DNA from: Aquabacterium sp. | GTDB taxonomy: Bacteria; Pseudomonadota; Gammaproteobacteria; Burkholderiales; Burkholderiaceae_C | NCBI GenBank assembly: GCA_030654395.1 | Contig: JAURXM010000131.1 | Span: forward strand, 434,001 to 498,000 | DNA length: 64,000 nucleotides | Direction of reading: 5' to 3' | In this document: positions 9,317 to 18,636 of the stretch, piece by piece | Layout: each line of letters starts with the position of its first letter | Numbering within the stretch: the stretch's first letter is position 1 | Notes under the pieces: model-generated | Databases searched by the model: none | Seen by the model: the letters and a program-made list of their open reading frames with translations, nothing else | Told to the model about the DNA's origin: nothing | Position numbers and translations under genes: made by a program

Positions 9317-9976
9317 ATGACTCAGCATGTTCTGTATTCATTTCGGCGCTGCCCTTATGCCATCAGAGCACGGCTGGCACTGCACTGTGCCCAGATCCCG
9401 TTTGAACTGGTAGAGGTGTCTTTGCGCAACAAGCCCGCGGAGATGCTGGCCCTGTCGCCCAAAGCCACCGTGCCTGTGCTGCAACTGGCCGATGACCACG
9501 TGATCGATCAGAGCTTGGGCATCATGCAGTGGGCGTTGACGCAACATGATCCAGATGGTTGGCTAACGCAAGCATCGGCAAGTGAGATGCAAGGCCTGAT
9601 TGACCTCAACGACCAAGTCTTCAAGTCGCTGCTAGACCGCTACAAATACGCCGAGCGTCATCCAGAAAAGCCACGTAGCGCCTACCGTGATGAGGCCCTT
9701 GAGTTGGTCCTCAGGCCGCTCAATGATCGGCTCACGCAACACAGCTACTTGTTTGGCAAGCACATCAGTTTGGCTGACATGGCGATAGCACCCTTTGTTC
9801 GGCAATTTGCGCAGGTCGACCCAGTTTGGTTCGACACCTGTGAGCTGCAAGCCTTGCGGCAGTGGTTAGCCGGCTTGATGGATTGCGCCTTGTTTCGTGC
9901 TGTCATGGCCAAAACACAAATTGGGGCCATCACGGCGCATCGCGACGCATCCCAAACACCTCCATCGCCTCAATAA
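9317..9976 (+). CDS. Glutathione S-transferase family protein
   Basis: A 219-residue two-domain GST. The N-terminal thioredoxin fold starts LYSFRRCPYAIRARLAL, with a Cys-Pro-Tyr-Ala motif near 12-15 that suggests Cys-based (beta/omega-like) chemistry. The cis-Pro TVPVLQL motif and the glutathione-contact acidic residue in IDQSLGIMQW follow. The C-terminal helical domain contains LADMAIAPFVRQF. It starts 4 bases after SDR 2 and closes the cluster. Its last 47 bases overlap the convergent glycosyltransferase gene. Confidence 0.9.
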   Translation: MTQHVLYSFRRCPYAIRARLALHCAQIPFELVEVSLRNKPAEMLALSPKATVPVLQLADDHVIDQSLGIMQWALTQHDPDGWLTQASASEMQGLIDLNDQVFKSLLDRYKYAERHPEKPRSAYRDEALELVLRPLNDRLTQHSYLFGKHISLADMAIAPFVRQFAQVDPVWFDTCELQALRQWLAGLMDCALFRAVMAKTQIGAITAHRDASQTPPSPQ

Positions 9977-11120
9977 AAGATTCGGCCGTGCGATCAATCA
10001 GGAAGCGTTGATTGAAGCAAGCCTTGGCGTTGGCGCGCATGCGATGCCAACGCGAAGGGTGCGTGTTGAGCCACTGCTCGATCAGGCGCTCTGTGCCCTC
10101 TTGTGTGTCGACATCAATCAAGCCACCGTCAGCTTGTTGGATCTCGCGCCAAATGTTCACCTGATTAGAGATCAAAACGGGCAAGCCGCAAGCCATGGCC
10201 TCGGCCACCGCGATGCCAAAATTCTCTTGGTGCGATGGCAGGACAAACGCCTCCGCTGTGCGAAAGGCGCCCCACTTCACATCACCCGACACCATGCCCG
10301 TCCAAGTCACGTGCTCACCAATACCCAAGCGCTGCACCAAAGCCTGCATGCGCAAACCGTAGGCATGGTCAGCCGGGCCGGCCATCACCAGTTGCACATC
10401 TTTGAGCAAGTTGGGCTGGCTGGTACGCAGCGCGGCGAACGCCTTGAATAGCAAGTCCGCACCTTTTTTCTCATGCACCCGACCGAGGAACAACAAACCG
10501 CGCTTGCCCCTCAATTGTGGGAACTGACCATAAAAGGCCTCTCGTTGCTCATTCTCGTTGGTGGGGGGCGCACTGGTACCGTAGCTCACCACAAATTCGT
10601 CGCAGCGATAAAGCCAGAACGACTGCCGCGCCAGACGCCGCTCATCCTCACACGTGAACATCACGGCCGTGGCATCACGCAGGACGCGGTATTCAGCCCA
10701 TGGCCAGAACAACCACTTCTTCAGATGTTTGAGCGGGTAGTTGCGTTTAAACCAAGGGTCCAGCATGCCGTGCGTGAACACAAAATACGGTGTCTTCGTG
10801 CCCTGTAATGCGCGCCAAACGCCAAAGGCGTGATACTGCCAAATGCCGTTGACAATGACCGCATCAAAGCGGTGTGCATTGGCCTTTAACCACGGCACCC
10901 AGCGGGGGCTGTATTGATAATTACCCAAGTGGGTGGGGCCCATGGCATGACACGGGAAAGGCAGGGCTGCCACCCACGGATCATCTGGGCAGTCCAAACT
11001 CAAAACCTCGACCGTATGACCATGGCGCTGGTTCACTGCGGACAACTGCTTGAGCCCTTCAATCGGCCCGCCTTTGCTGGGATCTACCGATGAGATGCAA
11101 TGAAGAATGCGAAATGACAT
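9930..11120 (-). CDS. Glycosyltransferase family 4 (GT-B fold)
   Basis: A 396-residue cytosolic glycosyltransferase. The N-terminal acceptor half begins ILHCISSVDPSKGGPIEG, a typical GT4 start. The C-terminal nucleotide-sugar half has LFLGRVHEKKGADLLFKAFA, then FVLPSHQENFGIAVAEAMACGLPV, the EX7E-like motif with both glutamates. The probable role is surface or exopolysaccharide assembly. It is not in a large polysaccharide locus, although an EpsE-like export gene lies about 4 kb away. Its 3' end overlaps the GST gene. Confidence 0.92.
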   Translation of the reverse strand: MSFRILHCISSVDPSKGGPIEGLKQLSAVNQRHGHTVEVLSLDCPDDPWVAALPFPCHAMGPTHLGNYQYSPRWVPWLKANAHRFDAVIVNGIWQYHAFGVWRALQGTKTPYFVFTHGMLDPWFKRNYPLKHLKKWLFWPWAEYRVLRDATAVMFTCEDERRLARQSFWLYRCDEFVVSYGTSAPPTNENEQREAFYGQFPQLRGKRGLLFLGRVHEKKGADLLFKAFAALRTSQPNLLKDVQLVMAGPADHAYGLRMQALVQRLGIGEHVTWTGMVSGDVKWGAFRTAEAFVLPSHQENFGIAVAEAMACGLPVLISNQVNIWREIQQADGGLIDVDTQEGTERLIEQWLNTHPSRWHRMRANAKACFNQRFLIDRTAESFIEAMEVFGMRRDAP

Positions 11121-11135
11121 GCCGATCCTGCGTGT

Positions 11136-11660
11136 TCAATTGACGTGTTCAGAGGCAAACCGATAAGGTGCCCGTGCGTAGGTGCGACGCGCACAGTCTG
11201 GGCAAACCTTGGGATTCAACGTGGCGTGCCCAAACTCAACAAGGTGCCCCTCAATAGGGCGCCAAAACCCGTCATGGGCGCCTATACGGTGGCACTGCGT
11301 GCAAACCGGCACGTCACCCGAGAAGGCCTGCAAACGCTCAGCCATGCGGCTTTGACGTGCCTTGACATAGCGTATAGCGGTCACGGCCAGCAAAAAGCTC
11401 ACCATCCGGTTCCCTGCGTTGACATACAAAAACAACGGGTGGCTGTAGCTGTGTCCACAAGCCACGTCGGCCACAAGCCAGACGCCAGTGGCCAGCAGGG
11501 CAACGAAGACTCCTCCTGCGGCGCCCAGCCACCAGCCTGCCGCCGCAATAGGGATCATGTAAATCAAAAATACGGAGACCTCATAACCAGTCGCAAAGTC
11601 AACGTAGCCGCATAACAGCAACATCGACATGATGGCGAAGAAGCGTACTGGCAATTTCAT
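11136..11660 (-). CDS. Four-helix membrane protein with C-terminal CxxC/CxxC domain
   Basis: A 174-residue protein. About four transmembrane helices in the first ~110 residues resemble small integral-membrane sensor modules. A C-terminal ~55-residue domain follows with VCTQCHRIGAHDGFW, then VCPDCARRTY. This Cys-x2-Cys ... Cys-x2-Cys pattern with a central D-G-x-W recalls a small module seen at the C-terminus of some histidine kinases and response regulators, but here no kinase or receiver is attached. I chose the ATG at 11660. It lies 15 bases upstream of the glycosyltransferase. Function unknown. Confidence 0.72.
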   Translation of the reverse strand: MKLPVRFFAIMSMLLLCGYVDFATGYEVSVFLIYMIPIAAAGWWLGAAGGVFVALLATGVWLVADVACGHSYSHPLFLYVNAGNRMVSFLLAVTAIRYVKARQSRMAERLQAFSGDVPVCTQCHRIGAHDGFWRPIEGHLVEFGHATLNPKVCPDCARRTYARAPYRFASEHVN

Positions 11661-11738
11661 GATGCAGCCCGTTGTGACATAGGCCGTATGCTGCGCCGCT
11701 GCCGTGGCAAACGTAGCCCCCAAGCTAGTCCGAACGGA

Positions 11739-12737
11739 TCACTTCGTCGCTTTTAGCTGATGCCTGCGCCACTGAGCAGGCGCCAAGCCAACCCAAGATC
11801 GAAACGCACGGGTAAAAGCGCTTTGCTCTGAATACCCCAGCAACACGGTGATTTCGACCATATCGAGCTTGGCATCGAGCAGATAGCCTTCAGCCAGATG
11901 TTGCCGCGTCGTATCCAGCAAGTGCTGAAAACTGATGCCCTGCTCAGACAACCTGCGCTGCAGGCTGCGAGGACTGGTGTGATGCTCGTTGGCCAAGGAG
12001 GCCAAGGACATGCGGCCCTGACGGATCAGCGGGATCAGGCTTTTGCGCCAAGCCTCCACCTCAGCGGGCACCGCAGCGACTTGCTGCAGCAAGCGTTCGG
12101 CTTGCCTGTCCATGAGCGCCAACAGCGCCGGATCAGACTTTCGCACCGGCAAGGCCAGACAATCGTGGCCAAACACCAGCCGCGTCACAGGGGCGCCAAA
12201 GCGCACTTCTCCGCCAAAAAAATCGACGTAAGGCTGAATGTCAGCCGGTTGAGGGTTCACAAAGCTGACCGAATGCAAAGGCCAGTGCTGCTCGGTCATG
12301 TCTCTGGCCAGCTGCACCAGTGAGGCAATCGCTGTCTCATCAACCAAAGCACCGGGCTTACCCCGCTCAATGCCCCATTCAATCACGACGCCCTCTGGTG
12401 TCAAGGAGACACTCGCGGGGTTCGCGTCGTAAACCGATGCGTGATAGCGCTCAAGCCGCTGCAAGGCCTCCGCGACCGTGCCACAAGCCAGCGCGGCGTA
12501 ACCCAATACACCAAAGTGCCGGGCGCTGATGCTCTGCGCGATACGCAGCCCCAATGCGGGTCGACGCTCCAAGGCATCCACCCGGCTTAACCAAAGTTGC
12601 CAGATCGACATGGGCACAAAATGCTGTGTCTCATCTGGCCTCGTGGCCCCCAAAAGCTGCTCAGCATCAAGCCCCTGGTTTTCCAGGTAATCGTACAAAA
12701 GCTGCGCGTAGCTGGCGGCAATGCGGGTGGCGACCAT
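11739..12737 (-). CDS. AraC-family regulator with arabinose-binding-like domain
   Basis: A 332-residue regulator. The N-terminal Arabinose_bd-type domain (SISARHFGVLGYAALACGTVAEA near 70-90 is typical) is joined to the C-terminal AraC HTH with MVEITVLLGYSEQSAF and FRSWVGLAPAQWRR. It is divergent from the sterol-desaturase-family gene at 12917. AraC-like direct repeats lie in the shared promoter region, so that gene is the most likely target. The ATG at 12737 is preferred to an upstream in-frame start that would place the 12785-12800 dyad inside the coding region. Confidence 0.87.
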   Translation of the reverse strand: MVATRIAASYAQLLYDYLENQGLDAEQLLGATRPDETQHFVPMSIWQLWLSRVDALERRPALGLRIAQSISARHFGVLGYAALACGTVAEALQRLERYHASVYDANPASVSLTPEGVVIEWGIERGKPGALVDETAIASLVQLARDMTEQHWPLHSVSFVNPQPADIQPYVDFFGGEVRFGAPVTRLVFGHDCLALPVRKSDPALLALMDRQAERLLQQVAAVPAEVEAWRKSLIPLIRQGRMSLASLANEHHTSPRSLQRRLSEQGISFQHLLDTTRQHLAEGYLLDAKLDMVEITVLLGYSEQSAFTRAFRSWVGLAPAQWRRHQLKATK

Positions 12738-12784
12738 GTATCCATCACAAATAAGACACGAGATGATGCCGGGTGAATACCACT

Positions 12785-12800
12785 TTGCCCATTCGGGCAA
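12785..12800. promoter_or_regulatory. Perfect dyad in the AraC leader
   Basis: TTGCCC-ATTC-GGGCAA, a perfect six-base inverted repeat with a four-base centre, lies 48-63 bases upstream of the AraC-type gene start. It could be an autoregulatory operator or a small leader hairpin. No T-run follows it on either strand. Confidence 0.35.
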
Positions 12801-12835
12801 TACCGCACACCTTGCACATCAAATTGTCGTGATGC

Positions 12836-12862
12836 GTCAAGATTAAGTCGGAAATAGTCAAG
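12836..12862 (+). promoter_or_regulatory. Direct repeats with AraC-operator spacing
   Basis: GTCAAG at 12836-12841 and again at 12857-12862, same orientation, 21 bases apart (two helical turns). A weaker ATCAAG follows at 12881. This matches the direct-repeat geometry of AraC-family half-sites and lies 55-80 bases before the desaturase start. Confidence 0.42.
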
Positions 12863-12916
12863 CCAAGGCCAATAAGCAAGATCAAGATAGGCTGACCTCA
12901 CCATGTCCCACCTACC

Positions 12917-13870
12917 ATGCCCGATTTCAACGCACTGACTTCTGCCGTCTCTGCTTGGATAGCTCATACTGAGACCCGTGATTGGCTCTTGGTGTTGCTG
13001 TCGCCACTTTTCTTCTTCACGGTTGCCATCGAATGGCTGAGGTTTCGCCGTGAGGACAAAATCTCGTCCAAACCCGTTTATGACCTCCGTGATTCGATGG
13101 ACAGCATGAACCTCGGCGGGATTTACACCTTGGTGGATGTGGTGATCGTGGTGACCTTGGTGTTGCCCGCCATGGCGTGGGTCTACGCCCACCGGCTGAC
13201 CACCATCGACATCACACCTTGGCGATTTGTGGCGCTCTACTTGGGTGTGGAGTTTTGCTACTACTGGTTCCACCGCGCCAGTCACCGGATTCGCTGGTTC
13301 TGGTGCGCCCATGTCGTGCACCACGGCTCAGAACACATGAATTTCACGGCCGCCATGCGCCAAAGTTGGCTCTACAGTTTTGCCGGGAACTGGTTGTTCT
13401 ACCTGCCTATGGTGCTGATTGGTTTTGAGCCCCACTGGGTGCTGTTCACCCTGTCAGTGAACCTCGCGTACCAGTTTTTTGTTCACACCCAGTGGGTTGA
13501 CAAACTGCCTGCGCCGATCGAGTTCATTTTCAACACCCCCTCGCACCACCGGGCCCACCACGGACGCAACCCGCAGTACATCGACCGCAATTTCGGCGGC
13601 ACGTTGATCGTATTCGACCGCCTGTTTGGCACTTTTGTGCAAGAGACCGTCGCGGTGGACTACGGCTTGGTTCGTCAAGTGCGCAGCCATAACCCCATTA
13701 CCCTGACTATTCACGAGTGGGTGGACATGATTCGTGACGTTTTGAGGCCTGGGCCACTGAGATTGCGACTGAAACACATCTGGGGCCCACCGGAATGGGA
13801 CCGCAGCAACGATAATGTCGCCCATGCATCCGAACGCTCTTCTAGACCTCACCGCACGGCTCGTCCATGA
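12917..13870 (+). CDS. Sterol desaturase/fatty acid hydroxylase family di-iron membrane enzyme
   Basis: A 317-residue integral membrane protein of the fatty acid hydroxylase superfamily. All three histidine boxes that bind the di-iron centre are present: HRASHR, HVVHHGSEH and SHHRAHH. They are interspersed with about four transmembrane helices. Members hydroxylate or desaturate lipids, carotenoids or sterol-like substrates; the substrate here is unknown. The gene is divergent from an AraC regulator. Its last 56 bases overlap the next gene, which suggests translational coupling or simple compaction. No clear Shine-Dalgarno precedes the ATG. Confidence 0.9.
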   Translation: MPDFNALTSAVSAWIAHTETRDWLLVLLSPLFFFTVAIEWLRFRREDKISSKPVYDLRDSMDSMNLGGIYTLVDVVIVVTLVLPAMAWVYAHRLTTIDITPWRFVALYLGVEFCYYWFHRASHRIRWFWCAHVVHHGSEHMNFTAAMRQSWLYSFAGNWLFYLPMVLIGFEPHWVLFTLSVNLAYQFFVHTQWVDKLPAPIEFIFNTPSHHRAHHGRNPQYIDRNFGGTLIVFDRLFGTFVQETVAVDYGLVRQVRSHNPITLTIHEWVDMIRDVLRPGPLRLRLKHIWGPPEWDRSNDNVAHASERSSRPHRTARP

Positions 13871-15089
13871 GGTGCTCAAGCTTGACGCACCTGCCGACAG
13901 CACCGTTTCTTACTTTTTTCGCTCCCACAAGGACTTAGGGCAGCGAGAACGCCACGCCTTGGCCGAGACGGCTTACGCCGTACTGCGCCAGCGTTTGCTG
14001 TGGGCACACTTGGCGCAATCCGGCCATGGCCCCCTTGAGCGCCGATTGGTGATCTTGGCTTGGCAAGGTGAGGCCCATGTACTGAAAAAGGCCATGACGG
14101 TCGACGAAGCGGCTTGGCTGGTTCGCACCAACACCATCGACCGCAGCACCTTGCAAGACAAGCTCAAGCACAACCTGCCCGACTGGCTGTCCAACAGCCT
14201 GCGTGGGCAACTGGGCGACGAAGAGTTCTGGGCTTTGGTGGCCACCTTGTCAGCAGGCGCACCGCTGGATTTGCGTGTCAACGCCATCAAAACCAAGCGT
14301 GAGGCCGTGATCGAAGCACTGGTAGCGGCGGGCATCCCTGCAGTACCGACGCCTTACTCGCCCACTGGCGTGCGCATTGAGGGCAAACCAGCCCTGCAAA
14401 AAATGCCGCTGTATGTGGATGGGCACGTTGAAGTCCAAGACGAAGGCAGCCAATTGCTGGCCCTGCTGACTGGCGCCAAACGTGGCGAGATGGTGGTGGA
14501 CTTCTGCGCTGGCGCAGGCGGCAAGACGCTGGCACTGGGCGCCATGATGCGCAATACAGGTCGCCTCTACGCTTTTGACATTTCAGGCCACCGCCTAGAG
14601 AACCTCAAGCCTCGTCTGGCCCGCAGCGGCCTGTCCAATGTCTACTCTACGCAGATTGCGCACGAACGCGATGACCGCATCAAACGCTTGAGCGGCAAGA
14701 TCGACCGTGTACTGGTTGACGCGCCCTGCTCTGGCTTGGGCACCTTGCGCCGCAACCCTGACCTGAAGTGGCGCCAAAGCCCCAAGGCCATTGAAGAGTT
14801 GCAAGCCAAGCAAAAAGCCATTTTGAACAGCGCCGCGCGCCTGTTGAAACCCGGCGGTCGGCTGGTTTACGCGACATGCAGCCTGATGCCCGCTGAAAAC
14901 GAAGTCGTTGCCAACGCCTTCAGCGAAGAACATCCGGATTTTGTGCAGCTCGATGCCCGTGAAAAACTGGAGCAAGCTGGCGTGTTGCAGGCTGAATCGC
15001 TGGTCACGCCAGCAGGCCACTTGAGAATGTGGCCCCACCGTCACCACACCGACGGCTTTTATGCCGTGGCGTGGGAAAAGAAAGCCTGA
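13815..15089 (+). CDS. RsmB/NOP-family RNA (cytosine-5) methyltransferase
   Basis: A 424-residue SAM-dependent methyltransferase. The N-terminal ~140 residues look like the NusB-like RNA-binding domain of RsmB. The Rossmann methyltransferase domain has the SAM motif VVDFCAGAGGKTLALG and the two cysteines of the RNA m5C family: VDAPCSGLGTLRRNPD (motif IV) and YATCSLMPAENE (motif VI, nucleophile). It is likely to act on 16S rRNA like RsmB, but NOP-family paralogues cannot be excluded, so I give no symbol. A second ATG three codons in (13824) is equally possible. Confidence 0.92.
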   Translation: MSPMHPNALLDLTARLVHEVLKLDAPADSTVSYFFRSHKDLGQRERHALAETAYAVLRQRLLWAHLAQSGHGPLERRLVILAWQGEAHVLKKAMTVDEAAWLVRTNTIDRSTLQDKLKHNLPDWLSNSLRGQLGDEEFWALVATLSAGAPLDLRVNAIKTKREAVIEALVAAGIPAVPTPYSPTGVRIEGKPALQKMPLYVDGHVEVQDEGSQLLALLTGAKRGEMVVDFCAGAGGKTLALGAMMRNTGRLYAFDISGHRLENLKPRLARSGLSNVYSTQIAHERDDRIKRLSGKIDRVLVDAPCSGLGTLRRNPDLKWRQSPKAIEELQAKQKAILNSAARLLKPGGRLVYATCSLMPAENEVVANAFSEEHPDFVQLDAREKLEQAGVLQAESLVTPAGHLRMWPHRHHTDGFYAVAWEKKA

Positions 15090-15116
15090 CGCTTCAGGCC
15101 TTCTTCAGGAAAGCCT

Positions 15117-15932
15117 TTAGAACAGGCTTTCCTTGACGTAGATGACGTCACTGTTCTGCAGCTTGTCATTCATGCCAGGCTGGATGATACGGACTTCGCC
15201 TGTTTTCTCGTCACGGCGGTGAACACGGATGCCGCGCTCGGTACCACGCTGAGTCAAACCGCCGCCTGTAGCCAGCGCCTGCAAGACGGTGTAGTCACGG
15301 GTCAGGGCTTGTGGGCCAGGTCGCTGCACTTCACCATAAATGTAGACCAGGGGTGCGCGATCAATCCAAATGGCATCGCCATTTTGCAGGTACAGATCCT
15401 CTACCGTACCGGTCGATGCGAAGACCTTAGGGAAGTCCACTTCCTTGCGGAAGGGTTTGCCATCACGCACGCCGGAGACCACCACGATATCAGTCCCGCT
15501 ACCTGCCACAATGCCACCAGCAATCGCCAACAACTCGCTCAACCTAGAGCTGCCCGACTCCAGTGGGTAGCGCCCAGGGCGATTGACTTGACCTAAAACC
15601 GAGACCTGATTGGCTTTGACCGCGATGACCAAGATGGACACCTGTGGTTGCTTCAGAAAGTTGCCATCCCGCAGGCCCGTAGCGATTTTTCGTTCGGCAT
15701 CACTGACCGACAAGCCGCCCAGTTTGACCGTGCCAAGCAGAGGGAACGAGATCGTGCCGCCCTCTGTCACGCGCGTCTCAAGAAGCAAGTCTTGATTCTG
15801 GTAGACGCTGATGCGGATTTGGTCACCCGCGCCCAGCACATATTCGCCCTGTGGTGCCGCTTGTGCCGCCAAGCCCAACACCATCAGCATCGCGGCCAGC
15901 AGCCAGCGGGCCATCTCACGCATCGACTTCAT
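15117..15932 (-). CDS. Polysaccharide export protein (EpsE/Wza-like, OPX family)
   Basis: A 271-residue exported outer-membrane polysaccharide export protein. A signal peptide ends near AAQAA (residue ~26) with no lipobox, unlike Wza. The poly-export domain is next (EYVLGAGDQIRISVYQNQDL, then GTISFPLLGTVKLGGLSVSDAE), followed by SLBB-type repeats (VSVLGQVNRPGRYPL; VYIYGEVQRPGPQAL). It most resembles the EpsE group of betaproteobacteria. No chain-length regulator or flippase is adjacent, so it may be an orphan or the edge of a scattered exopolysaccharide system. Confidence 0.92.
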   Translation of the reverse strand: MKSMREMARWLLAAMLMVLGLAAQAAPQGEYVLGAGDQIRISVYQNQDLLLETRVTEGGTISFPLLGTVKLGGLSVSDAERKIATGLRDGNFLKQPQVSILVIAVKANQVSVLGQVNRPGRYPLESGSSRLSELLAIAGGIVAGSGTDIVVVSGVRDGKPFRKEVDFPKVFASTGTVEDLYLQNGDAIWIDRAPLVYIYGEVQRPGPQALTRDYTVLQALATGGGLTQRGTERGIRVHRRDEKTGEVRIIQPGMNDKLQNSDVIYVKESLF

Positions 15933-16069
15933 ATCAATCTATCCTCTTGTCAAAAAATAGGAGCGGGCCTATCAAGCTCGCTTTCGAATCGCATCAATGT
16001 ATCACCCAGACATGTCAATCTATGTGTCATTGAGTACGGTGCAACGCCAAGGTTCCCTCAGATTGCCCC

Positions 16070-18451
16070 TCAAATCAGCGCCACGCTGGTGCGTTCAAGG
16101 TAGTTTGGCACCTCGCGACCGGGCATGGGTCGGGCGATCAGGTAGCCTTGAACATCGTCACAACCCAGCGCTTTGAGCATGGCCAACTGCTCGGGGGTTT
16201 CAATCCCCTCCGCCGTGGTGTCCAGCCTCAGTGCACGTGCCAAACTGATGATGGCGGTGACAACAGCCTGGGCATCATGGTCACTGGCGAGTGATCGCAC
16301 AAACATGCCGTCAATTTTGAGCTTGTCCATGGGGAAGCGCTGCAGGTAGGCCAGTGACGAGTAGCCGGTACCAAAATCGTCCATGGCCACACGCACACCA
16401 CGGCTGCGCAACGCCACTAAGGTCGCCTCTGCCGCATCATGGTCCTCAATCAGGGCAGATTCAGTGATTTCCAACTCCAAGCGCTCAGGCGCCAGCCCGC
16501 TGTCGGCCAAAGCCTCGTCCACCAAATCAATGACCGCCGAGCTTCGGAACTGCACAGCCGACAGGTTGACCGCTACCCGAAGGCCATTGGGCCATTGTGC
16601 TGCGGCACGACAAGCTTCACGCAACACCCAATTGCCCAAGGGCACGATCTGGCCGGTTTCTTCTGCAACGGGGATGAAATCTCCGGGGCCGATCAGACCA
16701 CGCTCTGAGTGCTGCCAACGAACCAAGGCTTCAAAACCGAGAATTTCGCCGGTCTCGAGCTTCATCTGAGGCTGGAAGTGCAAGACAAATTGATTGGCGA
16801 GCAAGGCATGCCCCAGCTCACTTTGGAGGCGAACCCGAGCACGTGCGCTTTCCGCCATCTGAGCATCAAAAAACCGGTATGTGTTGCGCCCCGCCGCTTT
16901 GGCTGAGTACAAAGCCAAGTCTGCGCATTGCAGCAAGGACTGCGGGTCACTGCCATCCTGAGGGGCCATGGCCACGCCCACGCTGGCGCGCACCTCCACC
17001 ATCGCATCGGCCAATTGGCAAGGCTCACTCACCAGCACCAACAAGCGCTCAGCCAGAGCCGATGCCTCATCAGGCGTGGCATAGCGCCAACTGAGCAAAG
17101 CAAACTCATCGCCGCCCAAGCGAGCCAGGAGATCCCCCTCGGCCACGCAGGACTTCAAACGTGCGCCGACACTGCGCAGCAACTGATCACCGACGGCATG
17201 ACCTAGAGAATCATTGATGTTTTTAAAGTGATCCAAGTCCAAAAAGATCAGAGCACAGGGTCGTTTAGGTGTGGCGTCATCCGCAGCCAGACGCTCAAGC
17301 TCGGCGCTGAAACGGTGTCGATTGGCCAGGCCTGTCACTGCATCAAAATTAGCCAAACGTGCCAACTCATCGCGCGCACGGCGTGTTTTGGTGATGTCCG
17401 AGCCCACGCCGCGCCAGCCAGCAGATCGACCACGCTCGTCAAACAAAGGTTTGGCCGTCAAGGCCCAGCAGTGAATGTCGTGGCCTACAGTGACCGCAAT
17501 TTCAATGTCGTGAAAGGGTTGGCCCATCCTGATGCAGCTGGTCAAACGGCTCAATGCTGCGCGCGCTTCTTCATCATTGGGCGGCAACATGCTCGCTATC
17601 AGTTCAGTCAATGAGCGCTGCAACAGCACCTTGCTTGGCAAACCAAAGGCCTGTGCCAACCGGGCTGAAACGTGTCGCAAATGGCCTGTGGCTGAGACCT
17701 CCCACAGCCAGTCTGAGGCGTGTTCTTCAAAGTCACGCAGCAAGAGATCGATCAACTGCTTTTGACGTTCTGATTCAGCCTCAGCCCTCAGGCGGCTCAT
17801 GAAGATATGGGCATTGGTATAGATGATGCCGGCCATGATCACGACGTACATCAAAAAAAGCAGCAACAAAGTGCCACCGACTGCATACCCCGTGCCCCAT
17901 AACGCCAGCACACAGCCCAGACTCAACAGCGCCAAATACACACAAGCAGCCCAGATAATCGGGCTGAGCATGAACACCCCGCCGCAGATCATGCCGACGC
18001 ACACCGTGGCCAGCAACATCGCCCCCGTGTGGTCAGCTACGGGAAACATCAACACGGGCATGCTGCCCCAACCCACCGAAAACACAACCACCCCAAAAAT
18101 GACGACATGAACCGCTTGGCGTGTGGCCGTGACGCGTGTACCGCTCTTGATCAGCAAGCGCCACCAAACCCCAGCCACCGGCAGCGCCAAGACACTGAAA
18201 ACGCACCATGAAACCAAGGCGAAATGTGGTGCCTGCCCCCAAAATACCCAGCAAATGGCGGTCGAGTTGACGGCATTACCGATGCCCAGCAAAGGCACCA
18301 GGGCAAGCAAACCTTGGATCTGTCGCGCACGAAAATGACTGGCCATGGGGCCATCTATGGCCTCACCGGTTGTGACACCATGCAGCAGCGTCGCTATGCG
18401 AAGTCGCCAGTCGTCAAACCATTTCCAAGTTGAAGGTGATGCCACAGCCAT
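16070..18451 (-). CDS. Membrane PAS-GGDEF-EAL cyclic-di-GMP protein
   Basis: A 793-residue inner-membrane signalling protein. The first ~220 residues hold six or more transmembrane helices. A PAS domain (about 235-350) follows, then a GGDEF domain with intact [10 protein letters not shown], and an EAL domain with intact GFEALVRW, the metal-binding LEITES and [11 protein letters not shown]. All catalytic motifs are preserved, so both c-di-GMP synthesis and hydrolysis are possible. A role in motility-to-surface switching fits the nearby export protein and the flagellar genes, but the direct target is unknown. Confidence 0.94.
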   Translation of the reverse strand: MAVASPSTWKWFDDWRLRIATLLHGVTTGEAIDGPMASHFRARQIQGLLALVPLLGIGNAVNSTAICWVFWGQAPHFALVSWCVFSVLALPVAGVWWRLLIKSGTRVTATRQAVHVVIFGVVVFSVGWGSMPVLMFPVADHTGAMLLATVCVGMICGGVFMLSPIIWAACVYLALLSLGCVLALWGTGYAVGGTLLLLFLMYVVIMAGIIYTNAHIFMSRLRAEAESERQKQLIDLLLRDFEEHASDWLWEVSATGHLRHVSARLAQAFGLPSKVLLQRSLTELIASMLPPNDEEARAALSRLTSCIRMGQPFHDIEIAVTVGHDIHCWALTAKPLFDERGRSAGWRGVGSDITKTRRARDELARLANFDAVTGLANRHRFSAELERLAADDATPKRPCALIFLDLDHFKNINDSLGHAVGDQLLRSVGARLKSCVAEGDLLARLGGDEFALLSWRYATPDEASALAERLLVLVSEPCQLADAMVEVRASVGVAMAPQDGSDPQSLLQCADLALYSAKAAGRNTYRFFDAQMAESARARVRLQSELGHALLANQFVLHFQPQMKLETGEILGFEALVRWQHSERGLIGPGDFIPVAEETGQIVPLGNWVLREACRAAAQWPNGLRVAVNLSAVQFRSSAVIDLVDEALADSGLAPERLELEITESALIEDHDAAEATLVALRSRGVRVAMDDFGTGYSSLAYLQRFPMDKLKIDGMFVRSLASDHDAQAVVTAIISLARALRLDTTAEGIETPEQLAMLKALGCDDVQGYLIARPMPGREVPNYLERTSVALI

Positions 18452-18636
18452 GCAGACTCAATATGCGTTACGGATAACCCAGCTTGAATCGGCTGTTCAG
18501 GTCCAAACTTAACCTTGGCGACGCTCTTAAAGTGGGCACGCCAGATCAATCAGGGACTTACCTCACGTCTGACGTCACGATTTCGCGCGTCATTTGGCTT
18601 ACCATGCCAGCCCCTGCTGAGTAAATATAGCCACAT

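Noticed and set aside
15084..15099. Hairpin GCCTGA-CGCT-TCAGGC after the RNA methyltransferase
   Set aside because: Only a six-base stem and no T-run, so I do not call it a terminator.
18567..18578. TGACGTCA palindrome upstream of maeB
   Set aside because: A short palindrome expected by chance; no supporting promoter elements or known matching regulator.
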